DNA of 64,000 nt from Terrirhizobium terrae (GTDB lineage Bacteria > Pseudomonadota > Alphaproteobacteria > Rhizobiales > Rhizobiaceae), in NCBI RefSeq assembly GCF_030323265.1, contig NZ_CP104990.1:558001-622000 (forward strand), written 5' to 3'. A program made the translations under genes and the position numbers. A model generated the notes under the pieces. It searched no databases. It saw nothing but the letters and a program-made list of their open reading frames with translations, and was not told the origin of the DNA. This document shows positions 28,282-36,581 of this stretch, piece after piece. Numbering within the stretch: the stretch's first letter is position 1; each line of letters starts with the position of its first letter.

Positions 28282-29132
28282 ATGTATTCCGACCGTCTTC
28301 TCAAGCTCGTCGTCATGAGCGACCTGCACCTTTGCCAAAAGGGGAACTGAAAAACAGCCTCGATACTTTTGAAAGGCTGGAGCGCGCCTTTGATGATGTC
28401 ATGGCCTATCACGCTGATGCCGACCTTGTCGTTTTCGCCGGCGATATCGCCGACAAGGCGGATGTCGAAGCCTACAAGGCGTTCGACGAGATGCGGAGGA
28501 AGCTGCCGCTGCCGCAGCGTGTCATGCTCGGCAATCACGACAATCGCGACGTCTACCTGCAGCATGCCGTTGATCCAATGGTCGACGAGCACGGTTTTGT
28601 TGAAGGTGTTGCCGACATCAAGGGTCATCGGATCATCATGCTTGATACGTCCGAACCCGGAATGCAGAGCCTTCTATGTGAAAAACGCCTCAACTGGCTG
28701 GCGGGTCGCCTTGGTGAGGCGCGCACGGCCGGGTTGAAGGTCATCCTGCTTTTGCATCATAACCCGGTCGCGCTGCAGATGCCGGTCGACACCTATCGTC
28801 TCGGTGAGCCGCAGAAGCTGCTGGATGTGATGAAGCGCAGCGGTGCCGATATAATCCAGGTTCTCGGCGGACACTGCCACATCCAGACAGCGGGAAGCTG
28901 GGGTGGTTATCCCTGCGCTACGATCGTTGGCAATGCGCATCGCGCCGGACAGTTCCTGCGGCCACGGCTTGGCCAGCAACCGTGTTATGAAGGGCCGGCA
29001 CAATATGCAGCCATCTTGTCAGACGGACTGAATTGCGCGCTGCATTTCCATAATTACGTCGAGTTCGATCCGGAAATACCAGCCTCCTATTTCCCCCGCA
29101 AACTTAATCAGCCGTATGAGCAGGTAGATTAA
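28282..29132 (+). CDS. Calcineurin-like metallophosphoesterase (CpdA/Icc-like), frame broken near start
   Basis: About 283 residues when one T is restored at 28331-28333. ATG at 28282 follows GGAG and gives MYSDRLLKLVVMSDLHL, holding the first metal motif DxH. After the shift: VVFAGDIADKAD (GD), MLGNHDNR (GNH), LLLHHNP and LGGHCHIQT (GHxH). All metal-binding motifs of the family are thus present. It hydrolyses a phosphoester, probably a phosphodiester such as cAMP or glycerophosphodiesters. Translation is linked to the importer operon (two-base gap), so the imported ligand may carry a phosphodiester. No signal peptide, so cytosolic. Confidence 0.85.
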
Positions 29133-29147
29133 TTGCAATCTAGTGCG

Positions 29148-29166
29148 AGCGTGCCCATCGCACGCT
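29148..29166 (+). terminator. Hairpin after the metallophosphoesterase gene
   Basis: AGCGTGC at 29148-29154 pairs with GCACGCT at 29160-29166 around CCATC. Only TC follows, so the T tail is poor. A longer, looser pair (TTGCCCT 29183-29189 with AGGGCAA 29210-29216) lies just behind. Either could end the operon. Confidence 0.4.
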
Positions 29167-29278
29167 TCAACACCATGAATGATTGCCCTGCGAGATTTCA
29201 CCCTCTCAAAGGGCAACAACTTTAGTCAGGTGTTGTCACGTAACATGCTGTCAAAGAGCGCAGCGTAAAGATGATGGA

Positions 29279-29480
29279 ATGAAGAACTCAGCCATCGGCT
29301 ACAAGCGTAACCGGTTCTCACCGCAAATAGTTGCCTATGCGGTATAGTTGTACTTTCGTTTTTCGTTGAGCCTGCTCCTGGTCGACGAATTGCTGCTGGA
29401 GCGAGGCATCGTCGTTTCGTATGGAACGAGCCACCGATGGGTCGTAAATTCGCTCCCGCCTGCGCGAAGCGATGCGTCGC
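29279..29480 (+). mobile_element. IS6-family (IS26-like) transposase remnant
   Basis: ATG at 29279 opens MKNSAIGYKRNRFSPQIVAYAV, then an in-frame TAG replaces what would be the W of the family's AVWLYFRF block, followed by LYFRFSLSLLLVDELLLERG and IVVSYGTSHRW. This is the N-terminal zinc-finger/HTH part of an IS6-type transposase. The frame then shifts (EAMRRRK in another frame) and is lost before the catalytic DDE residues. No terminal inverted repeats were found. A dead fragment marking an old insertion between the Opp cluster and the TRAP cluster. Confidence 0.75.
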
Positions 29481-29544
29481 CGGAAAGTATCGCACCTAGC
29501 ATGGGTGGCGCGGTGGAAAGGTGAACAGTGGGCTTGGAAAATAA

Positions 29545-30363
29545 TCAATGGTTTCCAGGAACGAGCCGCTTGGCGGCTGCTACCGTTCGGGCAAGCCACT
29601 CGTGCTCCATCTGCCGCGTCCTCTCCATGTCCGATGTCTGCGGCAGCCAATGTTCAAGTATGCAGCTCATGTCGTCGGGGCAATGGTCGAGCGTCTCGAG
29701 GATTTCCGAGATTTCCGCGCGGCCCTCGCCGAGTGGCGTGCCGTGAATGCGGAAGCCTACGCCGTAAGGGTCAGGTGTGATCTGGTAGTCCTTCAGATGC
29801 AGGTTGATCGCATAGGGCGCCAGCATCTTCACCGTGGTCATCGGCCATTCGCCGGCGCAGATCGAGTTGGCGACATCGAGGCAGACGCCGAGCGCATCAT
29901 CCGATACCACGTCGAGCAGTTCGACCATGCGCGACGAGGGGTAGTTGAAATGGTTCTCGATGGCAAAGCGCAGGCCGGCGCGTTTGCCGTCCGGCAGCAG
30001 CTCGCGGATCTGCGCCGCCAGTTCCGGCACTGGGATCAGCGCATCTTCGGCATCGAGCGCAACCCGCAGGATTTTCGAGCCGATGCGCTCGCCGATTGGA
30101 ATATAGCGCGCCAGTTCGTCGGCATCGAAGGACTGGGTGCCGAGCTCCAGCGCCATGCCGTAGCTGTCAGCGTGGGCCTTGAGCTCCCGATGCTCATCCG
30201 CCGTCAACCGGTCGAGAGGTAGGTTATCGGCATATTGCACCAGCTTCAGGCCGTGCGAATGCGCGATATCGAGCACCTCCAGTGCCGTCATCGGTTTTTC
30301 AGGTTGCAGGTCCTTAATACCGATCGACCAACGGAAGGCGTAGCTGCCCAGTCCGATTTTCAT
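29545..30363 (-). CDS. Sugar phosphate isomerase/epimerase-like TIM barrel (xylose isomerase-like)
   Basis: 272 residues. The start at 30363 gives MKIGLGSYAFRWSIG and follows AGGAGAATGACATT; a longer frame was rejected. AP-endonuclease-2/IolE-like fold with the four metal ligands visible: Glu in FAIENHFNYP, Asp in GVCLDVANS, His in INLHLKDY and Glu in ILEHWLP. It would isomerise or epimerise a ketose or aldose. Last gene of the leftward operon that starts with the TRAP receptor at 36178; the SDR lies 57 bases upstream. No sugar kinase lies in the operon, so the substrate may be unphosphorylated. Confidence 0.87.
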   Translation of the reverse strand: MKIGLGSYAFRWSIGIKDLQPEKPMTALEVLDIAHSHGLKLVQYADNLPLDRLTADEHRELKAHADSYGMALELGTQSFDADELARYIPIGERIGSKILRVALDAEDALIPVPELAAQIRELLPDGKRAGLRFAIENHFNYPSSRMVELLDVVSDDALGVCLDVANSICAGEWPMTTVKMLAPYAINLHLKDYQITPDPYGVGFRIHGTPLGEGRAEISEILETLDHCPDDMSCILEHWLPQTSDMERTRQMEHEWLARTVAAAKRLVPGNH

Positions 30364-30420
30364 AATGTCATTCTCCTGTCGGGACGGATGCGGCACCGTT
30401 CTGAGCGCCACCTTGACGCA

Positions 30421-31179
30421 TCAGTGGATCAGCGAGCCGCCGTTCACATCGACCTCGGAGCCCGTGACATAGGCCGAGAGATCCGACGCGAGGAACAGCG
30501 CGCAGCCTGCGACGTCGTCTGCAGTGCCCGGGCGTCCCATCGGAATGCCGGCCTTGATCTCCTCGAGCTTCTCCGGCGTCAGCATTCCTGCGGTGATGTC
30601 GGTGGCGATGAAGCCCGGGCAGATGGCGTTGACGCGAACATTGTCCGGCGCAAGTTCGCGCGCCATCGCCTTGGTCAGGCCGAGCACGCCGGCCTTGGCT
30701 GCGGAATAATGCGGACCGCCGAAGATGCCGCCGCCGCGCTGCGCTGAAACCGAGGACATGTTAACGATCTTGCCGGTCTTGCGGCCGCGCATATGCGGGA
30801 TGACCGCCTGGCTGCAGTAGAGCGTGCCGCGCAGGTTGACGTCGAGAACGGCGTCGTAATTCTTCGGCGCTATGTCCATGATCTTCAGCGGCTGGGTGAT
30901 GCCGGCATTGTTGACCAGAATGTCGATCTGGCCCCACTTGGCGATCAGCGCTTCAATGGCGGCCTTGGCGCCTTCGAAGTCGGTGACGTTGCAGGCCATG
31001 CCGACATGCTGGGGCCCGAGATCTGCTGCGGCCTCCTTGGCGGCGGCCTCATCAAGGTCGAGAATGGCGACCGTTGCGCCGTGTTCGGCGAAGAGTTTTG
31101 CCGTCGCCTTGCCGAGGCCGCGCTTGGATGCGGCTCCGGTCACGACTGCGAATTTTCCTTGAAGCAGAGCGGTGGTCAT
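30421..31179 (-). CDS. SDR family oxidoreductase (FabG-like, polyol/sugar dehydrogenase)
   Basis: 252 residues. Start at 31179 after AGGAGAC. Cofactor turn TGAASKRGLGKATA near residue 14, the NNAGITQP block, catalytic Ser in VNMSSVSAQ, YSAAKAG, and the C-terminal end YVTGSEVDVNGGSLIH. The Asp in AILDLDEAAA favours NAD over NADP. Lies between the split transketolase and the isomerase. In such operons SDRs usually oxidise a polyol to a ketose or interconvert sugars. Confidence 0.9.
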   Translation of the reverse strand: MTTALLQGKFAVVTGAASKRGLGKATAKLFAEHGATVAILDLDEAAAKEAAADLGPQHVGMACNVTDFEGAKAAIEALIAKWGQIDILVNNAGITQPLKIMDIAPKNYDAVLDVNLRGTLYCSQAVIPHMRGRKTGKIVNMSSVSAQRGGGIFGGPHYSAAKAGVLGLTKAMARELAPDNVRVNAICPGFIATDITAGMLTPEKLEEIKAGIPMGRPGTADDVAGCALFLASDLSAYVTGSEVDVNGGSLIH

Positions 31180-31242
31180 AGGGGTCTCCTTTGTCTTCAT
31201 GCTCGTCGTTTTCGCGACGATGTTCTGAGATTGGTGCGAGGG

Positions 31243-32286
31243 TTAGAGCCAGCCGCGGATCTGCGTTATCATCGCGGTCGTCGAGATGCCGTAGCGTTCG
31301 TGCAGTGTCGGCAGCGCGCCGGCATCGAGAAACTGGTCCGGCAAGCCGATCATCCGGAATGTCGGGGTCACGCCATTGAGGAGCAGCTTCGATGCGACAG
31401 CCTCGCCAAGACCGCCGACGCGGGTATGGTTTTCCGCCGTGACGACAAGTCGCCCGCCACGGCGGGCCTCGGCGAGAATGGTCGCGGTGTCCAGCGGTTT
31501 GATCGTCGGGCAATGGAGGACGCCGACTGAGATGCCGTCCTTTTCCATTTCCACCGCCACGTCGAGTGCCCGCATGGTCATGAAGCCGGAGGAAATTACC
31601 AGGGCATCCTTGCCGTCACGCAGCAGCTTGGCCTTGCCGAGTTCGAACTTGTAGTCCGGGCAATGCTTGCGGATGACGGAGGGCACCTTGCCGCGCAGCA
31701 GGCGCATGTAGACGGGTCCATCATGGGCGATGATCGCCGGAACGGCTTCTGCAACGTCGATCGCATCGCAGGGATCGACGATCGTCAGGTTCGGCAGGCC
31801 GCGAAAGATTGCGAGGTCCTCGGTTGCCTGGTGGCTTGGGCCATAGCCGGTGGTCAGGCCGGGCAGGGCGCAGACGATCTTGACCGGCAGGTTCTCCTCT
31901 GCAATCGCCATGGCGATGAAGTCGTAAGCGCGGCGTGAGGCGAAGACGGCGTAGGTCGTGGCAAAGGGAACGAAGCCTTCCCGCGCCATGCCGGCAGCCG
32001 CAGAAATCATCACCTGCTCGGCCATGCCCATCTGATAGAAGCGCTCCGGGAAGGCTTCGGCGAAAACATGCAGGTCGGTATATTTGGCGAGATCGGCAGT
32101 GAGGCCGACGATGCGCTTGTCACCGCGCGCCTGCTCGACCAGAGCGTGGCCAAAGGGCGCTACAACCGTCTCATAGCCTTCCGCCGCCAGCGAGGCGATC
32201 ATGGCAGAGGTCTTGCCGCCTTGGCCGGGCTTGGGCTTGCGTGGTTCCCACTTTCGATGCGGATCGTAGCTTGTGTTTGCGGTCAT
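31243..32286 (-). CDS. Transketolase, C-terminal (pyrimidine-binding) subunit
   Basis: 347 residues. The start at 32286 gives MTANTSYDPHRKWEP. TPP pyrimidine-domain marks: VGLTADLAKYTDL, FYQMGMAEQVMISAAAGMA with the Glu that activates TPP, and FATTYAVFASRRAYDF. The C-terminal transketolase domain has VVTAENHTRVGGLGEAV. Works with the N-terminal subunit at 32298-33149, 11 bases upstream, to move a two-carbon ketol unit. It is separate from any housekeeping transketolase, which would be a single long chain. Confidence 0.93.
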   Translation of the reverse strand: MTANTSYDPHRKWEPRKPKPGQGGKTSAMIASLAAEGYETVVAPFGHALVEQARGDKRIVGLTADLAKYTDLHVFAEAFPERFYQMGMAEQVMISAAAGMAREGFVPFATTYAVFASRRAYDFIAMAIAEENLPVKIVCALPGLTTGYGPSHQATEDLAIFRGLPNLTIVDPCDAIDVAEAVPAIIAHDGPVYMRLLRGKVPSVIRKHCPDYKFELGKAKLLRDGKDALVISSGFMTMRALDVAVEMEKDGISVGVLHCPTIKPLDTATILAEARRGGRLVVTAENHTRVGGLGEAVASKLLLNGVTPTFRMIGLPDQFLDAGALPTLHERYGISTTAMITQIRGWL

Positions 32287-32297
32287 CGTCTTTTCCT

Positions 32298-33149
32298 TCA
32301 GGCAGGGCGGGTGGCGTCGAGCACATCGAGCGCCTTCTGCCATTCGTCGGGCTCGACGCGAACGAAATGCGCCATCTCGCGGGCTTCCAGAAAGGGAACG
32401 CCCTTGCACATCAGCGTGTCGCAGATGATGACGCGGGGACGGTCGTCGGCGAGATTGCGGGCTGCATCGAAAGCCGCGACCAGCGCGCCCATGTCGTTGC
32501 CATCCACCCGTTGGGTGTGCCAGCCGAAGGCAGACCACTTGTCGTGCACCGGCTCTGCGGTCAGCATCTGAGTCGATTTTCCGTCGGCCTGCTGGTCGTT
32601 GAAATCGACGATGCAGATGAGGTTGGAAAGCCTGTGGTGAGCGGCCGACATTGCTGCTTCCCAGGTCGAGCCTTCGCCAAGTTCGCCGTCCGACATCAGG
32701 TTGTAGACGAAGGCCGGGTTTTTCTTGGCCCTGAGGCCGAGCGCCATGCCGACCGCGATGCCAAGCCCCTGACCGAGGGAGCCGCCGGTGATTTCCATGC
32801 CGGGCGTATAAGCGGCCATGCCGGACATTGGCAGGCGGCTATCGTCGGCACCGTAGGTTTCGAGTTCCTGCTCGGGCAGGATCCCGGCCTCGATCAGTGC
32901 CGAATAGAGCGCGATCGCGTAATGACCGATGGAGAGAAGGAAGCGGTCGCGGCCTTCCCATAGCGGATCTTCCGGGCGGTAGTTCAATGCGTGGAAGTAG
33001 GAAACGGCGAGAACATCGGCGACGCCGAGTGCCTGGCCGACATAACCCTGTCCCTGAACCTCACCCATGCGCACGGCCTTGCGGCGGATTTCCCAGGCGC
33101 GTCGCGGCAGGCTCATGTTCGAAAGAGTGGTGGCGGCGGTCCCGCTCAT
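32298..33149 (-). CDS. Transketolase, N-terminal (TPP-binding) subunit
   Basis: 283 residues. The start at 33149 gives MSGTAATTLSNMSLPRRAWEI, after AAGGAGAAG. TPP diphosphate motif: MSDGELGEGSTWEAAMSA, ending in IVDFNDQQADG, with Mg ligands Asp and Asn. EITGGSLGQGLGIAVGMALG is the second cofactor block. Where most transketolases have LPGHP, this one has RLPMSGM, so the usual substrate histidine is missing. That suggests an unusual donor ketose. Partner of the gene at 31243. Confidence 0.92.
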   Translation of the reverse strand: MSGTAATTLSNMSLPRRAWEIRRKAVRMGEVQGQGYVGQALGVADVLAVSYFHALNYRPEDPLWEGRDRFLLSIGHYAIALYSALIEAGILPEQELETYGADDSRLPMSGMAAYTPGMEITGGSLGQGLGIAVGMALGLRAKKNPAFVYNLMSDGELGEGSTWEAAMSAAHHRLSNLICIVDFNDQQADGKSTQMLTAEPVHDKWSAFGWHTQRVDGNDMGALVAAFDAARNLADDRPRVIICDTLMCKGVPFLEAREMAHFVRVEPDEWQKALDVLDATRPA

Positions 33150-33255
33150 GGCTTCTTCTCCTTGGCTATCCATTGTAGTCGGCCATTTTCAGGCGCGAGA
33201 AGGATCATCCGGCGATCCATCGATCGTCGACGAGATGGATGAATGACGGTGGTCG

Positions 33256-33308
33256 GATGCCGTTCAGATCCGGCATCGAGGCGACGCGGCGGTCGTGGCC
33301 GCCGCGTC
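33256..33308 (-). terminator. Two hairpins between dctM-like gene and transketolase
   Basis: GACGCGGCGG at 33283-33292 pairs perfectly with CCGCCGCGTC at 33299-33308 (six-base loop), right after the DctM stop. A second hairpin pairs GATGCCG 33256-33262 with CGGCATC 33271-33277. No T run follows, so they may tune the ratio of transporter to enzymes or act with Rho. Confidence 0.5.
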
Positions 33309-33315
33309 GAACAAA

Positions 33316-34578
33316 TCAGTAGATCGTCAGGGCCGGGACATAGCTCACCAGTGCAAGAACGATCAGCGACACTGCCAGGAAAGGCCAGAGTTCACGTGTA
33401 GTGGCGCCAAGCGAGGCCTTCGCTACGGATGCCGATATGAATAGTGTCGTCCCGATCGGTGGCGTGTAGAGGCCGATGCCGAGATTTAGCACCATGATCA
33501 GGCCGAGCTGGACCGGATCGAGGCCGATGGAGGCTGCGAGCGGCACGAAGATCGGACCGAGAAGCAGGATCGCCGGCGGCAGGTCGAGCGGCATGCCGAC
33601 GACGAGCAGCAGGATGTTCATCGACAGGATGATCAGGATCGGGTTCTGGATGGTCGCGCCAATCCACTCGGCGAAGCGTTCCGGCACCTGGTCGAAGGTG
33701 AGGATCCAGCCGCAGACGGCGCTGCCGATGATCACCAGCATGACGACACCGGTCGCAATGCCCGCCTCGATCATATTGTCCTGGAACCGCCTCCACGTAA
33801 TGTCCCGGTAGAAGAAGATGCTCATGGCGAGCGCATAGACGACCGCAAGAACGGCGATTTCAGTCGGTGTCGCGATGCCGAAGCGCAATCCGAGCAGGAT
33901 GAGGACCGGCAGCAGCAAGGCAGGGCTGGAGAGGAATGCCAGACGGGCGAGCTCGCGCATGCCTGCCGAGCGCTCAGGCGCAGTAAAACCGCGACGGCGG
34001 GCGATCCAGTTGCAGGTGAGCAGAAGCCCGCCCGCAAGCAGGACGCCTGGGAGGAGGCCTGCCGTGAACAGGTCCGCGATCGACGTGCCGCTGACGAGTG
34101 AATACAGGATCAGCGGGATCGAGGGCGGAATGAGGATGTCGATGACCGCCGAGGTTGAGTTGTTGGCGGCGCAGAGGGCTGGCGAATAGCCCTGTCTCTT
34201 CTGCCAGGGGATCAATACGGAGCCGAGCGCGCTGGCATTGGCAACAGCCGAGCCCGATACGCCACCAAAGACGACCGAAGCCACGACGGTTGTCGCGAGT
34301 GGCCCGCCACGCCAGCGTTCCATGACCTTCGATGCGAAGGCAAGGAGTTCGTTACCCAGTTTGCCGCCGAGCATCAGCGTGCCGGCCAGCATGAAGAAGG
34401 GCATGGCAAGCATCGGAAAGGACTGGGTCTGCTGATAAAGCTGCTGGGCAACGATGCTCAGCGGCAGACCGCCGAAGAAGTAGATGGCGGCAGCAGACGA
34501 GATGATCAGCGCATGACCGACCGGTACTGCGAGCATCATCAGCACGCAGAAGATAATGACCATGGAAAGGCTCATCAT
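33316..34578 (-). CDS. TRAP transporter large permease (DctM type)
   Basis: 420 residues with about 12 hydrophobic segments. Family blocks: FPMLAMPFFMLAGTLM near residue 55, GGVSGSAVANASALGSVLIP near 105, and YTPPIGTTLFISASVAKA near 390. Uses the ion gradient to bring in the ligand caught by the DctP-type receptor. Its start overlaps the small permease stop (ATGA at 34578-34575). Confidence 0.95.
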   Translation of the reverse strand: MMSLSMVIIFCVLMMLAVPVGHALIISSAAAIYFFGGLPLSIVAQQLYQQTQSFPMLAMPFFMLAGTLMLGGKLGNELLAFASKVMERWRGGPLATTVVASVVFGGVSGSAVANASALGSVLIPWQKRQGYSPALCAANNSTSAVIDILIPPSIPLILYSLVSGTSIADLFTAGLLPGVLLAGGLLLTCNWIARRRGFTAPERSAGMRELARLAFLSSPALLLPVLILLGLRFGIATPTEIAVLAVVYALAMSIFFYRDITWRRFQDNMIEAGIATGVVMLVIIGSAVCGWILTFDQVPERFAEWIGATIQNPILIILSMNILLLVVGMPLDLPPAILLLGPIFVPLAASIGLDPVQLGLIMVLNLGIGLYTPPIGTTLFISASVAKASLGATTRELWPFLAVSLIVLALVSYVPALTIY

Positions 34579-35168
34579 TGGCCTGTCTCCTCAGGAGTGG
34601 GCACGGGCATGGCTTCCGGCCCGATGATGAAGAGGCGGATGAGCAGCGCGACCGTCGCGATAATGACGGCTGCGGAGCCTCCTGCGAGTGCGTAATAGCT
34701 GTAGCTTGCCGGCATATTCAGCACCGGGCTGAGATCGATCCAGGATATGTTGGCGACGTTTACCGTCACGTAGACCATAACGGCATGACCGATGATCACG
34801 AGCGTCTGGGCTATGATGCGGAAAACCTGTTCGGCGCGTCGGCCGAGCATTTCCGGCAGCATCTCAACGGCCATGTGGCCACCGTGCTGAACGCCGATCG
34901 CCACGCCCGCCATGATGAAGAACGGGAAAATTCGTTCGGGCAGTTCCTGGGCGAAGGAGAAGCCGCCGCCCAGCGCATATCGGGCGACGACATTACCGAA
35001 TAGCAGGACCAGAAGGACACAGCCGGAGACCAGCACGATGGCACGCGCCACGATCGAGACGATGCGATCGAGGCCATCGGCAAAGCGCAGCATGGGTGTC
35101 GGCGGACGGCGGGTGGCCCTGGCGATTTCACCCAGGTGCTCTCGCGGCGTATCATCGGGTCCGAACAT
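34575..35168 (-). CDS. TRAP transporter small permease (DctQ type)
   Basis: 197 residues with four membrane helices (about residues 38-58, 82-100, 120-140, 160-185). It contains the DctQ block FSFAQELPERIFPFFIMAGVAIGVQHGGHMAVE. Sits between receptor and large permease, overlapping the latter by four bases. N-terminal 30 residues are cytosolic and polar; a later start at MLRFADGLDR is possible. Confidence 0.93.
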   Translation of the reverse strand: MFGPDDTPREHLGEIARATRRPPTPMLRFADGLDRIVSIVARAIVLVSGCVLLVLLFGNVVARYALGGGFSFAQELPERIFPFFIMAGVAIGVQHGGHMAVEMLPEMLGRRAEQVFRIIAQTLVIIGHAVMVYVTVNVANISWIDLSPVLNMPASYSYYALAGGSAAVIIATVALLIRLFIIGPEAMPVPTPEETGQ

Positions 35169-35170
35169 GA

Positions 35171-36178
35171 TCAGGCCTTTGCAGCGGCGATGAGATTAGT
35201 GACGAACTCGCCGAAAGGCTTCTTCTTCCAGATCTCTGCCACGGGCTCAGATGCCTTGCGGAAATCTTCCTTGTCCACCTCGTTGATCTTCAGGTTCGCG
35301 TTGGCCTTGAAGGTTGCGAGATGCTTGGCTTCTGCTTCCTTGATGAGGCCGCGCTGCATCTTCGTCGCGCCATCTGCCGCTTCCTGGATCGCGGTCTTCT
35401 GGGCGTCGCTGAATTGCGCCCAGCGGATCTGCGACATCAGGAAGGGCGAGACTTCCCACTTGTGGCCCGACATCGAGATGAAGGGGTTCACTTCGTAAAG
35501 CTTGGAACTTGCAATGTTGGTCAGAGGGTTTTCCTGGCCATCGACGACACCCTGCTGAAGAGCGATGTAGAGTTCGCCGAAGCTGATCTGCTCAGTATTG
35601 GCGCCGAGCGTCTTGAAGATGTCGATCGTCATCGGATCCGGCGGGGTGCGGATGGTCAGGCCTGCGAGGTCGGCGACCTTGTTGATCGGGCGCTTCGAAT
35701 TGGTGATCTGGCGAATGCCGTTGTCCCACCAGCCGAGGGGAACCATGTTGACGGCGGCGAACCGTTCGGCAAGAGCCTTGCCCGTATCGCCTTCGAGCAC
35801 CTTGAAGGCTGCATCGCTGTTGTCAAACAGGAAGGGTAGGCCGAGTGCTGCGATTTCCGGAACGAGCGCTGCACAGGATCCCTGGCTGTTGACCGTCATG
35901 TCGACAGCACCGGTGCGAAGGCTCGTCAACAGGGACTGTTCATTGCCGAGCTGCTCGGCGCCGGCAACGCGCACTGCGTACTCGCCATTCGTCTTTTCGG
36001 CCACCAGGCGAGCGAATTCATCAGCCGAGGTCCCACGCGGGTTTCCGGGGGCAGCATTGTGGCCGAGCGTCATGGTAACGGCTGCCTGCGCGCCGCGCGG
36101 GAAGCTCAAGATAACGGGTGCTGCGAGAAGGGCGGTTGCGCCGGCCAGAAAGCCGCGTCGTTTCAGTGTCAGGTTCAT
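35171..36178 (-). CDS. TRAP transporter substrate-binding protein (DctP type)
   Basis: 335 residues. N-terminus MNLTLKRRGFLAGATALLAAP carries a twin-arginine-like signal. TRAP-receptor marks: MTLGHNAAPGNPRGTSADEFARLV, the substrate-arginine block LAGLTIRTPPDPMTIDIFKTLGA near residue 165, and LYIALQQGVVDGQENP near 205. The conserved Arg after LAGLTI binds a carboxylate in most members, so the ligand is probably an acid (sugar acid, sulfonate or similar). First gene of the leftward operon. The promoter must lie in 36179-36581. Confidence 0.94.
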   Translation of the reverse strand: MNLTLKRRGFLAGATALLAAPVILSFPRGAQAAVTMTLGHNAAPGNPRGTSADEFARLVAEKTNGEYAVRVAGAEQLGNEQSLLTSLRTGAVDMTVNSQGSCAALVPEIAALGLPFLFDNSDAAFKVLEGDTGKALAERFAAVNMVPLGWWDNGIRQITNSKRPINKVADLAGLTIRTPPDPMTIDIFKTLGANTEQISFGELYIALQQGVVDGQENPLTNIASSKLYEVNPFISMSGHKWEVSPFLMSQIRWAQFSDAQKTAIQEAADGATKMQRGLIKEAEAKHLATFKANANLKINEVDKEDFRKASEPVAEIWKKKPFGEFVTNLIAAAKA

Positions 36179-36581
36179 CGTGAAGTCCTCCCATAACGAT
36201 GATTCAAACAGAATTGACCAGTCGCGTCCGGCCGAGTGCTCGGATCGGTCGCTCTTGCCGCTATTGATACGAAAGGGGAGTTGTCGACGCTACGGCTTAC
36301 GACGATATCAAATGACCACGCACCATGCGCGGTCTGTACCCGACAGCTTCTGTATTCCTCCCGTTACATGTATTCCGGTTCCCAACCCCGGATGTCATGC
36401 TCGCATCAGAGGCCCCGTTTTTCCTCCTGCGAGGCCTTCCTGCGGCGATATTTGGCTGGAAAATGCCTTAGGTCAAACGCTAAATAAATCTCCATTGATG
36501 AAATGAATTCACGATAAATTTGCGCGAGGCGCCAATACATTTCTCTGTATATCCCTAGATAAACAAGGTTTTAACGGCACC
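36179..36581. other. Promoter region of the TRAP operon
   Basis: About 400 bases between the receptor start and the LysR stop. AT-rich stretches are seen around 36480-36570. No gene with a start and ribosome site was found. It must hold the TRAP-operon promoter and probably a LysR site, but no repeated T-N11-A pair stands out enough to call. Confidence 0.45.

Noticed and set aside
29545..33149. Naming the TRAP/transketolase operon a D-apiose pathway
   Set aside because: The known route needs an apulose kinase, which is absent, and is not usually fed by a TRAP transporter.
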